DNA from: Pseudomonas hormoni
GTDB taxonomy: Bacteria; Pseudomonadota; Gammaproteobacteria; Pseudomonadales; Pseudomonadaceae
Assembly (NCBI RefSeq): GCF_018502625.1
Contig: NZ_CP075566.1
Span: forward strand, 3,954,001-4,018,000
DNA length: 64,000 nt
Reading direction: 5' to 3'
The first letter of the stretch is position 1; each line of letters opens with the position of its first letter. The position numbers and the translations under genes are program-made. The notes below the pieces were generated by a model. It made no database searches. It was not told the origin of the DNA and saw nothing but the letters and a program-made list of their open reading frames with translations. Positions 34,034-43,839 of the stretch are shown here, in pieces.

Positions 34034-35395
34034 ATGACTTACGACTTCGATCTGTTTGTTATTGGTGCTGGCTCGGGCGGCGTACGGGCGGCTCGGTTTT
34101 CCGCGGACTTTGGCGCCAAAGTGGCGGTTGCTGAAAGCCGGTACCTAGGTGGCACTTGCGTAAACGTGGGGTGCGTACCGAAAAAGCTGCTCGTGTACGG
34201 TGCCCACTTTTCAGACGATTTTGAACAGGCTAAAGGCTTTGGTTGGAGTACCGGAGAAGCGCAGTTCGACTGGGAAACTCTTATTGCTAACAAGAATCGT
34301 GAGATAGAAAGACTCAACGGCATATATCGCAAGCTGCTGAGTAACAGCGGTGTCACTCTATTCGAAGGTCACGCGCGGCTCACTGATGCCCATCATGTGG
34401 AAGTCAACGGTAAGCGCTATAGCGCCAAGCAAATTTTGATTGCAACTGGTGGTTGGCCGCAGATACCCGATATCCCTGGGCGTGAGCATGCGATCACGTC
34501 CAATGAGGCATTCTTTCTGAAACGGCTGCCTAAGCGGGTACTGGTTGTAGGTGGAGGTTACATCGCCGTTGAATTCGCTGGCATTTTCAATGGCCTGGGC
34601 TCCGATACACGACTGCTGTACCGCGGTGACCTGTTCTTACGAGGGTTCGATCAAGCGGTCCGAACTCATTTGGCTGAAGAACTGACCAAAAACGGTGTGC
34701 AGCTGGATTTCAAAACGAATATCGTCCAGATCGACAAACAGCCAGACGGAAGCCTCCTCGCGACGCTTGAAGACGGTCGTCAGTTGGAAACAGACAGTAT
34801 TTTTTACGCCACAGGTCGACGGCCAATGCTCGACAATTTGGGGCTGGAAAACACCTTTGTAGAGCTTAACGATGCAGGCTATATCTCAGTCAACGAAAAC
34901 TTCGAAACACGCGAACCTTCTATCTTGGCCCTCGGCGATGTAATTGGTGGCGTGCAGTTGACGCCGGTTGCAACGGCGGAGGGTTCAGCGATCGCTCGTC
35001 GCTTGTTTAAGCCTGAGCAGTATCGTCCCGTCGACTACCGGCACATCCCGACCGCGGTTTTCAGCCAGCCGAGCATTGGTACTGTAGGTCTGACTCAAGA
35101 GCAGGCGACAGCTGAAGGCTTCAATGTAACTATTTACGAAAGTCGCTTCCGTCCAATGAAGTTGACCTTGACTGACTCTGCTGAAAAAACGCTTATGAAA
35201 CTGGTAGTCGACGCCCGTACCGATAAAGTTTTAGGCGTACACATGGTTGGCCCTGACGCTGGTGAAATCATCCAAGGCTTGGCGATCGCTCTCAAAGCGG
35301 GTGCTACCAAGCGCCTGTTCGATGAAACCATAGGCGTTCACCCGACCTCAGCTGAGGAGTTCGTCACGTTACGTACACCGGTCATGGCTTCTTAA
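34034..35395 (+). CDS. gor: Glutathione-disulfide reductase
   Basis: 453 residues, the normal length. The FAD motif [15 protein letters not shown], the redox-active disulfide in [13 protein letters not shown], the NADPH motif [13 protein letters not shown] and the C-terminal [10 protein letters not shown] with the active-site His are all present. The cytoplasmic homodimer reduces oxidised glutathione with NADPH. It supports the glutaredoxin upstream and the two glutathione transferases nearby. A CynR-like regulator follows on the same strand. Confidence 0.95.
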   Translation: MTYDFDLFVIGAGSGGVRAARFSADFGAKVAVAESRYLGGTCVNVGCVPKKLLVYGAHFSDDFEQAKGFGWSTGEAQFDWETLIANKNREIERLNGIYRKLLSNSGVTLFEGHARLTDAHHVEVNGKRYSAKQILIATGGWPQIPDIPGREHAITSNEAFFLKRLPKRVLVVGGGYIAVEFAGIFNGLGSDTRLLYRGDLFLRGFDQAVRTHLAEELTKNGVQLDFKTNIVQIDKQPDGSLLATLEDGRQLETDSIFYATGRRPMLDNLGLENTFVELNDAGYISVNENFETREPSILALGDVIGGVQLTPVATAEGSAIARRLFKPEQYRPVDYRHIPTAVFSQPSIGTVGLTQEQATAEGFNVTIYESRFRPMKLTLTDSAEKTLMKLVVDARTDKVLGVHMVGPDAGEIIQGLAIALKAGATKRLFDETIGVHPTSAEEFVTLRTPVMAS

Positions 35396-35580
35396 GAGTC
35401 AGGTTTGGATGCCCACCTTTAGGTCTTCTAATCACGATGCCGTGGGACGGCTGATTAGCTCGGAGCGCATCTCTAAAGGTTCGCAGGATCCCAAATTGAT
35501 GCGCTCGGCCATAACGACCTCACAGCGCCCTAGTCGATTACACTGCTGGCTATCTACCTCACCTACGAGCGGTTCATGCG

Positions 35581-36462
35581 ATGCTGCTAAGACATTTACG
35601 CTATCTGTTAGCGGTCGCTGATAACGGCGGCTTCACGCGGGCGGCCGAGGTTCTCCACGTTTCTCAACCTACCCTTTCGCAACAGATCCGCCAGTTAGAA
35701 GAAACGCTCGGCGTTGTGCTATTTGATCGTACCTCGCGAACAGTTACGCCCACAGATGCTGGCCAGGCGTATATCGAATGTGCCCGCCGCGTGCTCGTAG
35801 AATTAGCAGCAGGCAAGCGGGCGCTTCACGATGTTAAGGACCTGTCGCGCGGTACTCTAAGACTGGCCATGACCCCGACTTTCATGGCGTATCTAGTGGG
35901 GCCAATTGTCCGTGATTACACAGCTAGGTTTCCCAATATCCATCTAGAAATTTTCGAGCTGTCTATGGACGACATTGAAATGGGGCTTGCTGATGACTCA
36001 CTGGATATCGCCATCGCTTTTGATCATTTTAGAAATCCTGACCTGGAATCAATTCCAGCATTTGTCGAAACGTTGGCGCTGATGGTCGGGCGTGAGCACC
36101 CGTTGTACGACTGCCGGAAAGCATTAACGACTGAACAGGTTGCCGAATTGGATTTTGCATTATTGACTCCAGATTTCGCTACCCGGGTATGTATTGATGA
36201 GTATTTCACTAAAGCGAAGATCACCCCCAAAGTGGTGATTGAGGTGAACTCAGTAAACACACTACTGGAGGTCATTCGTCACACTGGCGTTGCCACTATC
36301 CTTCCAGAGCCCATCGCCACGCAAGATCGGGCACTGTACAAGCTAGAGATGAAAGACAAGGCGCCTCAACGTGGAGCATCGTTGCTAAGACGCAAAAATA
36401 ATTATCACAATGCGGCGTCGGTGGCTTTCGTGGAATTAGTGCAGGGGACCATAGGTAAATAA
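35581..36462 (+). CDS. LysR-family regulator resembling CynR
   Basis: 293 residues. RHLRYLLAVADNGGFTRAAEVLHVSQPTLS is very close to the start of E. coli CynR, and LARGTLRLAMTPTFMAYLVGP-type matches continue (RGTLRLAMTPTFMAYLVGP, EVNSVNTLLEVIRHTG, SLLRRKNNY). CynR activates the cyanate operon on binding cyanate. It lies about 13 kb from the working cyanase copies. It may regulate the 50-bp elements together with, or instead of, the LysR at 30501. Assignment to cyanate is inferred from similarity and region. Confidence 0.8.
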   Translation: MLLRHLRYLLAVADNGGFTRAAEVLHVSQPTLSQQIRQLEETLGVVLFDRTSRTVTPTDAGQAYIECARRVLVELAAGKRALHDVKDLSRGTLRLAMTPTFMAYLVGPIVRDYTARFPNIHLEIFELSMDDIEMGLADDSLDIAIAFDHFRNPDLESIPAFVETLALMVGREHPLYDCRKALTTEQVAELDFALLTPDFATRVCIDEYFTKAKITPKVVIEVNSVNTLLEVIRHTGVATILPEPIATQDRALYKLEMKDKAPQRGASLLRRKNNYHNAASVAFVELVQGTIGK

Positions 36463-36789
36463 GGTCAAAAGGGGGTCTGATGGTCCGCATCAGAGGCCAG
36501 AGAAAATCAGCATCTTACATATGGCCCCGACGGATTCATGAGGGGACCCAGCGGCAACCCAGCACTGGAATTTTCCGGCAATGCCGGGTATTGCAACCAA
36601 GGCTCACTGTCTAGCCAATGCCGAAGAAAGCCGCTTCTGCTTTGTACGTTGGATCTATCTCGTTGCAACCCACGTCATCCCCTCTAAGCGATGGCCTCCT
36701 ATGGTGATTGACGCCTACAAAGATAGAAGCTTTCTAGCCCTAAAACGGCTCAAATAACCCACATGGGGCATCCTAAAAAAAACCGCTCA
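36463..36789. other. Intergenic region without a supported gene
   Basis: About 330 bases between the CynR-like gene and the convergent cytochrome gene. I see no RNA gene, strong hairpin or credible frame. Confidence 0.4.
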
Positions 36790-37332
36790 TCACTGAGAAT
36801 ATTTAGTGAAGATCAAATCCGTCGCAGTAGGCAATTTCGTGTGGCAGGCGAAGCAGCTATTCACGATTTTTTCACTTGGGTTGGGCTTTCCATTTTCAAA
36901 CTGCCCGTACCCCCACCCACCTGTACTTGCGTAACGCTTAGAGTCTTTAACCTCGATCTGAACGTTCGTTGGCTCTCCAGCGACGAATGACTGATCTCTA
37001 CCAAACACGGCATTATTTTGTGGAGAGGATTCGTATTTGTAGGCCAATCTCGCGATGATCGTGCCATCCGGAAATGGCAGAGTCCCTTCCCTGTAAGCCT
37101 TCATAGCTATGTCATTTCCCAAGATCACGCGGATGTCGGGCTTCTCACCTTCTTCATGAGCAATGCTGACAAACTGCCAATTACGATAGCCTTCAGGAAG
37201 TTTGACTCCGAACACAGGCGATCCTTCCGCGTCTGCACCAGGAGTTGAATCTGCGTGAGCAACAATCGATAGGCCCAATAGCACACCGATGATGCCGGCG
37301 GTCGCAGGTAAAACGACAATTTTCCAAGTCAT
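36790..37332 (-). CDS. Cytochrome P460-family protein
   Basis: 180 residues from an ATG at 37332, next to a GTG at 37335, with GGAG upstream. A signal peptide (MTWKIVVLPATAGIIGVLLG, cleavage near AHA-DS) directs export. LPEGYRNWQFVSI and the C-terminal heme motif CFACH are family hallmarks. Cytochromes P460 hold a lysine-crosslinked c-type heme and oxidise hydroxylamine in nitrifiers; in Pseudomonas they are implicated in handling reactive nitrogen species. The crosslinking Lys cannot be proved from sequence alone. Confidence 0.87.
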   Translation of the reverse strand: MTWKIVVLPATAGIIGVLLGLSIVAHADSTPGADAEGSPVFGVKLPEGYRNWQFVSIAHEEGEKPDIRVILGNDIAMKAYREGTLPFPDGTIIARLAYKYESSPQNNAVFGRDQSFVAGEPTNVQIEVKDSKRYASTGGWGYGQFENGKPNPSEKIVNSCFACHTKLPTATDLIFTKYSQ

Positions 37333-37427
37333 CACACACGCTCCGAGTAGGGCGCTACACGAGTTTCTTCTTGGAACAAATAGCGCCGATATTTATTTCA
37401 AGGCGATTAAATTATTGAATGCAGGCC

Positions 37428-38114
37428 TCACAGCGGAGGAAGGCCATTGAGCTTTCTCCTCTCCTCTTCAGCATGGGACGATGGGCGAATATCTTCCCCC
37501 TTTTCGTAAGCCCGAATAACCGCAGGTCGCTTCCCTACTTTCTTCATCCAGGCCACAATGTGAGGGTAATCCGATAGGGTTATTCCCTGTTTACCGTGGA
37601 TAACGACCCAAGGATAAATTGCCATATCGGCGATCGAGTACTCACCTGCAACGTACGGTCGCTCGGATAACTGCTTCTCAAGCACCCTGTATAAGCGCTC
37701 GGTTTCCTTGCTGAAACGGGCTTCCGCAAGCGGTGAACTCTCTGAAGCATAGTGTAGGAAAAAAACCGTCTGGCCCAATATCGGGCCAAGGCTTGCGGCC
37801 TGCCAAAATAACCACTGAAGGACTTCAGCAGCGCCTTTAACGTCTTGTGGGAGAAATTGGCGCCTGCGCTGAGCCAGGTACAGCAAAATTGCACCCGACT
37901 CAAAGACCGATACACCTGCTTCGCTGTCTACTAATGCGGGTATGCGCTGGTCGGGCGAAATGCGCGTGTACTCAGTTGTAAATTGCTCTCCCTTGGTAAT
38001 ATTGACGGGATGGATGGTATAGGGACGACCCGATTCTTCTAAAAAAATAGCAACCTTCTGACCATTCGCAGTCGGCCAGTAATAATATTCCACGGCACTG
38101 GGATCATTAGTCAT
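37428..38114 (-). CDS. Glutathione S-transferase, YfcG-like
   Basis: 228 residues. The thioredoxin-fold part starts YYYWPTANGQKVAIFLEE and keeps the glutathione-site DSEAGVSVFESGAILLYLA. The all-helical C-terminal half contains YSIADMAIYPWVV, the conserved N-capping box of the family. It conjugates or reduces with glutathione, probably as a disulfide-bond oxidoreductase (Nu class). It is 95 bases downstream of nothing obvious and precedes the cytochrome P460 gene on the same strand. Confidence 0.9.
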   Translation of the reverse strand: MTNDPSAVEYYYWPTANGQKVAIFLEESGRPYTIHPVNITKGEQFTTEYTRISPDQRIPALVDSEAGVSVFESGAILLYLAQRRRQFLPQDVKGAAEVLQWLFWQAASLGPILGQTVFFLHYASESSPLAEARFSKETERLYRVLEKQLSERPYVAGEYSIADMAIYPWVVIHGKQGITLSDYPHIVAWMKKVGKRPAVIRAYEKGEDIRPSSHAEEERRKLNGLPPL

Positions 38115-38180
38115 TGCCTTAGCCTCTGGATGAAATGACGCAAAACTGGATGGGATAGCCGAGAAATTTCGGCAATGCCT

Positions 38181-38803
38181 TCAAGGCACTTGTGGAGTGT
38201 CGTACCACTCAGGCCCAGGCGAAGCGCAGCGCTTTTTCTGCCGGATATATGTGGCGTTCTCTACACTCGTTAATTGCTCTAATAATTGAAATGCGACCTC
38301 GGTAGCTGTCCCAGGTCCACTTGATGTAATGATTCGACCGTCAACCACAACGGGCCGATCGACAAAATGAGCGCCAGTTTCGAGCAATTGATTTTTCCGC
38401 TTCCCACCCTCTTGGTGGTACGTCGTCGCGTTTTGCCTCTCAACACACCAGCTGCCCCCAGACAAACAGACGCCACGCATACACTGGCGACAATTTTGCC
38501 GGCATCAACGAAATCTCGAATGGTCGCAAGGAACGGTTCACTCAGAGCTTCCTCATAAAAACCCGCGGGTTCGAAACCACCCGGCAACGCTAAGGCATCA
38601 AACGCGCTTGTATCTAAATCGCTCAGTAAAAAGCTCGGGCAGATTGTGATACCGAAGGTTGTGACGATCCTCTTCCGAAGCCCGGCATTTACCAATTCAA
38701 GAGAATCATCACCAAGCAAATCGGCCCAACCGAGCACGTCGGTGAACGCCGCCATTTCCAAAGGCTCAACTCCATTAGCAAGCAACATTAGTACGCTTTT
38801 CAT
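38181..38803 (-). pseudogene. DJ-1/PfpI-family gene with a frameshift
   Basis: The first frame (from 38803) encodes a DJ-1/PfpI protein: MLLANGVEPLEMAAFTDVLG, ALPGGFEPAGFY and the nucleophile region VASVCVASVCLGAAG. After RGK the match moves to a second frame that reads NATTYHQEGG and RIITSSGPGTATEVAFQLLE, the usual end of the family. The shift lies at the four-base T-run 38431-38434 (A-run on the coding strand), as if one A were lost. Either a real inactivation or a sequencing error in a homopolymer. Confidence 0.82.
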
Positions 38804-39175
38804 CCGGGTGAGCCTCCGCGGCTTCGCGTGAGTGTCTATGGGCGCTAGAAACCATATTCCGCTTTAAAAACAGCGGAGCGAACGACCAAAAAATGGAATC
38901 CAATATTCCACCCCTCGAAATGGCGGAATGAATTTTTGGATCCATTAGTAATGCAGGAAAATTCCAATTCTGGCTTGCATCTGCGCCCTCGGCTGTACGC
39001 ATACTCAAGGCAAGGCGCCCCAATTAACCGCTTGCCCCCCCTCCCCAGCCGGAGGAAAATCAATGAATAGTTAAAAGAATGTTCATTGCCAAGGCAGAGG
39101 TACTGACTTCCACTGCTGTACTGACTGTTCGAATAAAACCGGAGAACCTACATACGTGCATGCGCTATCTGGCTT
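38804..39175. promoter_or_regulatory. Intergenic region with inverted repeats
   Basis: About 370 bases. TGGAAT and ATTCCA form an inverted repeat at 38894-38910. CCGCT and AGCGG form another at 38859-38876. They lie upstream of the PfpI-like gene and could be operators of one of the nearby LysR proteins. No gene is supported here. Confidence 0.35.
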
Positions 39176-40087
39176 TCAAAGCACGTCTGGTTGCATAGCT
39201 GGATGCTTGCGCAGGCCATCTACCACGTGGTCGACAAAGCTGCGCAACCGCATTGAAGCTTTGCGTCTCTCTCTGTAAACAACGTGGACAGGCAAGGAAG
39301 GAAGCTCAAAGGGTTGCAGGATTCGCTGCAAACGTCCGCTATTGAGGTAATCGTACAACGGGTAACTCAGACAACGAGTGATACCCGCTCCATGAGCTGT
39401 CGCACTAATCGCCGCCTGCACCGTAGCGCAGCTGAGTCGGGTGCGTGCTCTAATGCTGTTCTGCAAGCCCTGATTTTGAAAGTCCCACTGGATGCTATTC
39501 CGAAAGGCCTGTGTGCCAATCAACTTGTGTTGTTTAAGGTCGTCTGGACTACACGGCTCACCGTGAGCTTCAAGGTAATCAGGACTGCCACAGACGATCG
39601 AACGCACGTACCCCACCGGACGAGCGATCCATGATGAGTTAGGTAAATTCCCAATCAGCACCGCGACGTCCAACGCCTCTTCATTCATGTTCGGGAAGCG
39701 ATCATGGTAGTGAGTGAATAACTTGATGTCCGGATACATATCCATGTAGTCCGTTAGAAGTGGTGTCATGACATAGCGGCTAAACAACAGCGGGAGCAAA
39801 ACCGTCAGGTTGCCCTGGGCTTCAATATGCAGTCCCTTTGCCGACGCCTCTGCTATCTCGATCTCTTGTAGGATGTGGGAGCAGTCAGCCATAAACGCTT
39901 CCCCTGCTCTGGTCAACACAACCCCCTGCGTACTTCGCTGCAACAATGACACGCCTAGACGTGCCTCCAGCCGCGCTACCGCGCGAACAACAGTAGGGCC
40001 AGAAACTTTGAGACGGCGGGCCGCCGCCGCGAGACTAGGTCTATCGGAAAGCGCCTCGAACATGACCATCTCATGGTAGCGGTCCAT
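39176..40087 (-). CDS. LysR-family regulator, second of a tandem pair
   Basis: 303 residues from the ATG at 40087, which overlaps the stop of the upstream LysR gene by one base (TGATG). The winged helix-turn-helix is LAAAARRLKVSGPTVVRAVARLE, and the effector domain follows intact. The coupled arrangement with a related LysR gene suggests recent tandem duplication or joint control, though the two sequences differ widely. Target and ligand unknown; the PfpI-like and glutathione transferase genes are candidates. Confidence 0.88.
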   Translation of the reverse strand: MDRYHEMVMFEALSDRPSLAAAARRLKVSGPTVVRAVARLEARLGVSLLQRSTQGVVLTRAGEAFMADCSHILQEIEIAEASAKGLHIEAQGNLTVLLPLLFSRYVMTPLLTDYMDMYPDIKLFTHYHDRFPNMNEEALDVAVLIGNLPNSSWIARPVGYVRSIVCGSPDYLEAHGEPCSPDDLKQHKLIGTQAFRNSIQWDFQNQGLQNSIRARTRLSCATVQAAISATAHGAGITRCLSYPLYDYLNSGRLQRILQPFELPSLPVHVVYRERRKASMRLRSFVDHVVDGLRKHPAMQPDVL

Positions 40088-41007
40088 CACATCTCACCTT
40101 CAATGCCGGACTGAAGCGCAATATCACCGCCCAATCGCTCAGTGAGAAATTCCACGAAAGTTCTAATTTTCGCAGGCACCCGATTGCTCTTCTGGTAGAC
40201 GACTTGTATGGGCAGTGCTGGAGGTTCGTAGTCTTGAAGCACGATCTCCAATGCGCCAGCAGCGACTTGGCTTGCCACCTGGTAGGACAGCACCCGAGTG
40301 ACACCCCAGCCCTGCGACGCGATATTGATGGCAGCCTGATTAGCCGTTACCACTAACCGTGGGTCAAACCGAAAGCTTAAATTGTTGCCCTCGTTTACAA
40401 ATTGCCAATCGCTAAGAAGATGGCTCGCAGACGACATTACTATATTGGCTGTACTAAGCTCGCCTGGATGACCAGGTCTTCCGTAACGATCAAAATAGTT
40501 AGGTGCACCGCATATTACTTGGCGCACCTCACCCACCTTGATGGCGTGCAGCGTTGCCTCTTGCACGTGCCCAATTCGAATCGCGACGTCGATGCCCTCA
40601 TCAGCAATGCTGGTCACTCGGTCGACGAGCAATGCACTGAGATGAACCGAGGGATATCGATCGAGATATTCGGCTAATAGTGGAGCGATATACAGTTCTC
40701 CAAATAATACCGAAGCCGTTACGGTCAAATGGCCACAAGGCAATGAGTAGCTGCCAGCGGCAGCCTCTTCAGCCTCGCCCACCTCACCTAAAATTCTGCG
40801 ACAATCCTCTAGGTAGCGCTGCCCTGCCTCGGTCAGGTGCAAGCTACGGGTAGTTCTTGACAACAACTGGGTGCCGATCCGCTCCTCCATTGCCGCGATC
40901 ACTCGCGTCACGCTGGGTGGAGAAATATTGAGACGTCGGGCTGCGGCAGCAAACCCTTCTTCTTCTGCAACCGCTGTGAATACTTGCATTTCTTGAAAAC
41001 GATCCAT
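40087..41007 (-). CDS. LysR-family regulator, first of a tandem pair
   Basis: 306 residues. The DNA-binding domain has FAAAARRLNISPPSVTRVIAAME, followed by RTTRSLHLTEAGQ and a full effector-binding domain. It resembles AaeR/DsdC-like regulators that control exporters or detoxification enzymes, but no ligand can be named. It is transcribed away from the glutathione transferase gene, which is on the same strand upstream. The two LysR genes form a one-base overlapping operon. Confidence 0.88.
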   Translation of the reverse strand: MDRFQEMQVFTAVAEEEGFAAAARRLNISPPSVTRVIAAMEERIGTQLLSRTTRSLHLTEAGQRYLEDCRRILGEVGEAEEAAAGSYSLPCGHLTVTASVLFGELYIAPLLAEYLDRYPSVHLSALLVDRVTSIADEGIDVAIRIGHVQEATLHAIKVGEVRQVICGAPNYFDRYGRPGHPGELSTANIVMSSASHLLSDWQFVNEGNNLSFRFDPRLVVTANQAAINIASQGWGVTRVLSYQVASQVAAGALEIVLQDYEPPALPIQVVYQKSNRVPAKIRTFVEFLTERLGGDIALQSGIEGEM

Positions 41008-41176
41008 ACGTGCCCCGACCTGGTAAAGGACAGCAACTATCCGTAGTGATAAACATCACTTCTCAAAGTCATCAGCCACCCCTAACGCATTTTAAAATGT
41101 GCGAGTAAATGAAAAAATTGATGATCTTTGGAGCGTCTGTAGTTAAATTAAATTTGGCAATATGATTTGCGTACCG

Positions 41177-41824
41177 CTAGCTTCTAATATTCCAATCGTG
41201 CTTTTCATATACTCTTTCCTGTCGCTGCACATTCACAAACCGCGGCAACGACGAAACAGTGGTTAACCATTCGCGGACGAGTGGGTAATCAAAAAGGGAG
41301 ATGTACCCATGCGGCGCATGGGATAAATAGGAATAAGCTGATACGTCCGCTATCGTGGGTTTACCACTCACTAAAAACTTATTTACTGTCAATGCTAGGT
41401 TAATTTCTTTGAGCAGTGCCAAGATCCTAATTAAAGGCTCGTCAACTTCACAGTTAGCATCAGAGTTAGTAATCCATCGTTCAGAACCTGCTTTGGAGTC
41501 AACATCTTCATCGGTCATAGATAACCAACAAAGCACTCTGGCCAGAACTAGATGGTCCCTTGGCAACCATTGACCGTCGCCGTACGTTGCGGCCAGATAT
41601 ACCAAGATAGCGTTGCAATCAGCCACAACGGTGCCGTCATCATCGATAAAAGGTACTTGGCCAAAGCTGTTACCGGCTAGAAACTCAGGGAGCTGGTGCC
41701 CGTCCCCCATCAAGTCGACTGATACCACCTCGGTATGTAAACCTAATAGAGACAGCATTAATTCGACGCAGTGGTACTGATCGGATTTTGGATGGCGGTA
41801 GAGTTTGATCGCTTTCTGGGACAT
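41177..41824 (-). CDS. Glutathione S-transferase family protein
   Basis: 215 residues from the ATG at 41824, chosen because GGAG lies 7 bases upstream. KLYRHPKSDQYHCVELML is the start of the thioredoxin-fold domain. GNSFGQVPFIDDDGTVVADCNAILVYLA is the glutathione site, and KPTIADVSAYSYLSHA is the C-terminal signature. It detoxifies electrophiles with glutathione. It precedes the LysR pair on the same strand with about 170 bases between. Confidence 0.9.
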   Translation of the reverse strand: MSQKAIKLYRHPKSDQYHCVELMLSLLGLHTEVVSVDLMGDGHQLPEFLAGNSFGQVPFIDDDGTVVADCNAILVYLAATYGDGQWLPRDHLVLARVLCWLSMTDEDVDSKAGSERWITNSDANCEVDEPLIRILALLKEINLALTVNKFLVSGKPTIADVSAYSYLSHAPHGYISLFDYPLVREWLTTVSSLPRFVNVQRQERVYEKHDWNIRS

Positions 41825-42091
41825 CACGTACTCCAAAAATTATCTGAGTGCGACTCCGCGCTTAAGCTCTCGCTCAATCGTCCTCGCTTCTCAAAAACAT
41901 CGGAATCACCAATAATGACAATCCAGTATTTCATCTGACGAAATTATCGATAATTTCCTAAGAATCTTTTGTAATTACGTCCCTGATTAAGCGTCTTCAC
42001 GCCGACGCCATGGCGTATCAGCTATTGAGGAAGGGGAATGGGACTTCCCCCTCCTGGTGTAGGTAATTCAAAACTCGTCTAGCGCCAAGGA

Positions 42092-42388
42092 TTAACCTTT
42101 GGCGGCCAACACATCTACCTTCTGGATCGATGGTGGCTCCGACAGCAAATAACCGGCCTTCGACATCAACGCTTGGGCAATGGGGCCGTTCAGATGAGCA
42201 TCCCGGTCCTCATTGTTGGCAAAGGCATCAAAAATACCGAAAACCGATGTGCTCATTTTCAGAGCAAACCAAGAGGTGGTACCTGTCTCCGCGTTTGCCA
42301 ATGGCAAAGCACTTCTCAGAAAGTCGTCAACCTCCGCTTCCTTGCCTGGCTTAGCTTTCATTTCTACAAACAGGGCTACGCTGACCAT
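42092..42388 (-). CDS. Antibiotic biosynthesis monooxygenase (ABM) domain protein
   Basis: 98 residues. VALFVEMKAKPGKEAEVDDFL opens a ferredoxin-like ABM domain. FALKMSTSVFGIFDAFANNEDRDAHL is its second half, with the conserved histidine. Such dimers oxidise quinols or aromatic rings without cofactor (YgiN-like), or bind hydrophobic ligands. It is divergent from the GlxA-like regulator at 42484, which probably controls it. Confidence 0.85.
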   Translation of the reverse strand: MVSVALFVEMKAKPGKEAEVDDFLRSALPLANAETGTTSWFALKMSTSVFGIFDAFANNEDRDAHLNGPIAQALMSKAGYLLSEPPSIQKVDVLAAKG

Positions 42389-42483
42389 CTCAAATTCCTA
42401 TGCGGGTGGTTGTGATTCCAGTGTAGGAACACTTGAAATCGTCGTATAGTGGCGGGGCCGACAACAAAGGTATCGTTTCCGCC

Positions 42484-43461
42484 ATGAGAATTTATATCCT
42501 TGCTCTAGAAGGTGTTTTTGATCTCGGCCTAGCCGCCTTTATGGACGTGCTCGGAACTGCCAGCGAATTAGCCGGAGAAGATCCGACAAAGCGAATGTTG
42601 GATGTAACCATCGTGGGGGTGAGACCCGAGGTACACACAGGCCAACGTCTTAGCGTGCCGGTGCACCTTGCGGCAGAATTACCTCAACCAGATCTCGTGT
42701 TGGTGCCCGCGCTGTCTTCGAAGATGCCGGAAGGACTTACGCGAGCCCTCGAACAACCCGACGTCGGGGAAGCAGGCCAGTGGTTGAGATGCTGGTCACA
42801 GGCCGGAGCAACAATAGCTGCCGCTTGCACAGGCACATTCGTGGTAGCAGAAGCCGGACTGCTAAACGGTCATAGCGCTACTACGTCCTGGTGGCTGTCA
42901 GCATTCTTCCGTCACCGTTATCCTCTAGTGATTCTGGATGAAGAGCGGATGCTCGTCTGCTCAGATCCTTTTGTTACTGCGGGAGCTGCAATGGCCCATT
43001 TCGATCTTGGTCTGCACGTAGTCAGCCGTCAAAGTCCTACACTTGCTGCGCTATGTGCTCGCTACCTACTTATCGAGACGAGACCATCACAAGCTGCATT
43101 CATCATTCCCGATCACATTGCTCACACTGACCCGATAGTCCAGCGCTTCGAGCAATGGGCACGCGATCATCTTGAGTCTGGCTTTTCAGCAGCCGCGGCG
43201 GCCGCCACAATCGGCGTGAGTGAGCGAACTCTCGTTCGGCGTATTCAACAAGTTCTAGGCAAGTCACCACTAGCGTGGTTTCAGGATCTACGCGTTGATT
43301 ACGCAGTTCATCTGCTGCAAACGACAGACTCCAGCGTCGAACAAATTGCTAGCCGCGTTGGTTACGCTGACGGTACAACTCTGCGAACTTTACTACGCCG
43401 CAAACTTGGGCAAGGAATACGAGAATTGCGCCAACGCGCTACTCACGTTGCAGTTTTATGA
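42484..43461 (+). CDS. GlxA-like AraC-family regulator with DJ-1/PfpI domain
   Basis: 325 residues from the ATG at 42484. The N-terminal 200 residues are DJ-1/PfpI-like (YILALEGVFDLGLAAFMDVLG, with the Cys in AACTGTFVVAEAG). The C-terminal 100 are an AraC pair of helix-turn-helices (AAATIGVSERTLVRRIQQVLG, then VEQIASRVGYADGTTLRTLL). Family members sense small metabolites and regulate degradation or stress genes. The divergent ABM gene is the likely target. AAAGG lies about 14 bases before the start. Confidence 0.92.
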   Translation: MRIYILALEGVFDLGLAAFMDVLGTASELAGEDPTKRMLDVTIVGVRPEVHTGQRLSVPVHLAAELPQPDLVLVPALSSKMPEGLTRALEQPDVGEAGQWLRCWSQAGATIAAACTGTFVVAEAGLLNGHSATTSWWLSAFFRHRYPLVILDEERMLVCSDPFVTAGAAMAHFDLGLHVVSRQSPTLAALCARYLLIETRPSQAAFIIPDHIAHTDPIVQRFEQWARDHLESGFSAAAAAATIGVSERTLVRRIQQVLGKSPLAWFQDLRVDYAVHLLQTTDSSVEQIASRVGYADGTTLRTLLRRKLGQGIRELRQRATHVAVL

Positions 43462-43839
43462 TTGATAGTAGGTGCCTATGAGTAATTTTATTTAGGCACC
43501 TACTCCCTACTACACTTCTCCCCTTCAAATCACCAAAGCATCATTATCTTTGCTCCATTACGCATATCTGATCTGAATTCGTTTGCTTTTTAATATTAAG
43601 ATAATGCTACCTGCAATAGCGACCCGCAGCACATCCCCTCAACATCTAAAATAAATGAAGACAAACTAGCCAGCACTATTTTTGCAAATATAATTATCTT
43701 TGCGATTAGCACTTCATAACGCCGTTTCACATCTTTTAACTCGTTTCGCGAGAACCTCGCGCCCATAGTCCTATCCGACCGCCGCTCATTATTCAGATCT
43801 AGAACATCTGATCGCATAACCAGGCTCTCGGAGCAGAAA
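43462..43839. other. Intergenic region with a terminator-like hairpin
   Basis: GTAGGTGCCTA (43468-43478) and TAGGCACCTAC (43493-43503) form an 11-bp stem with a 14-base loop just after the GlxA-like gene. The rest is A+T-rich and contains the promoter of the Tat-exported hydrolase. No gene is supported. Confidence 0.6.
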
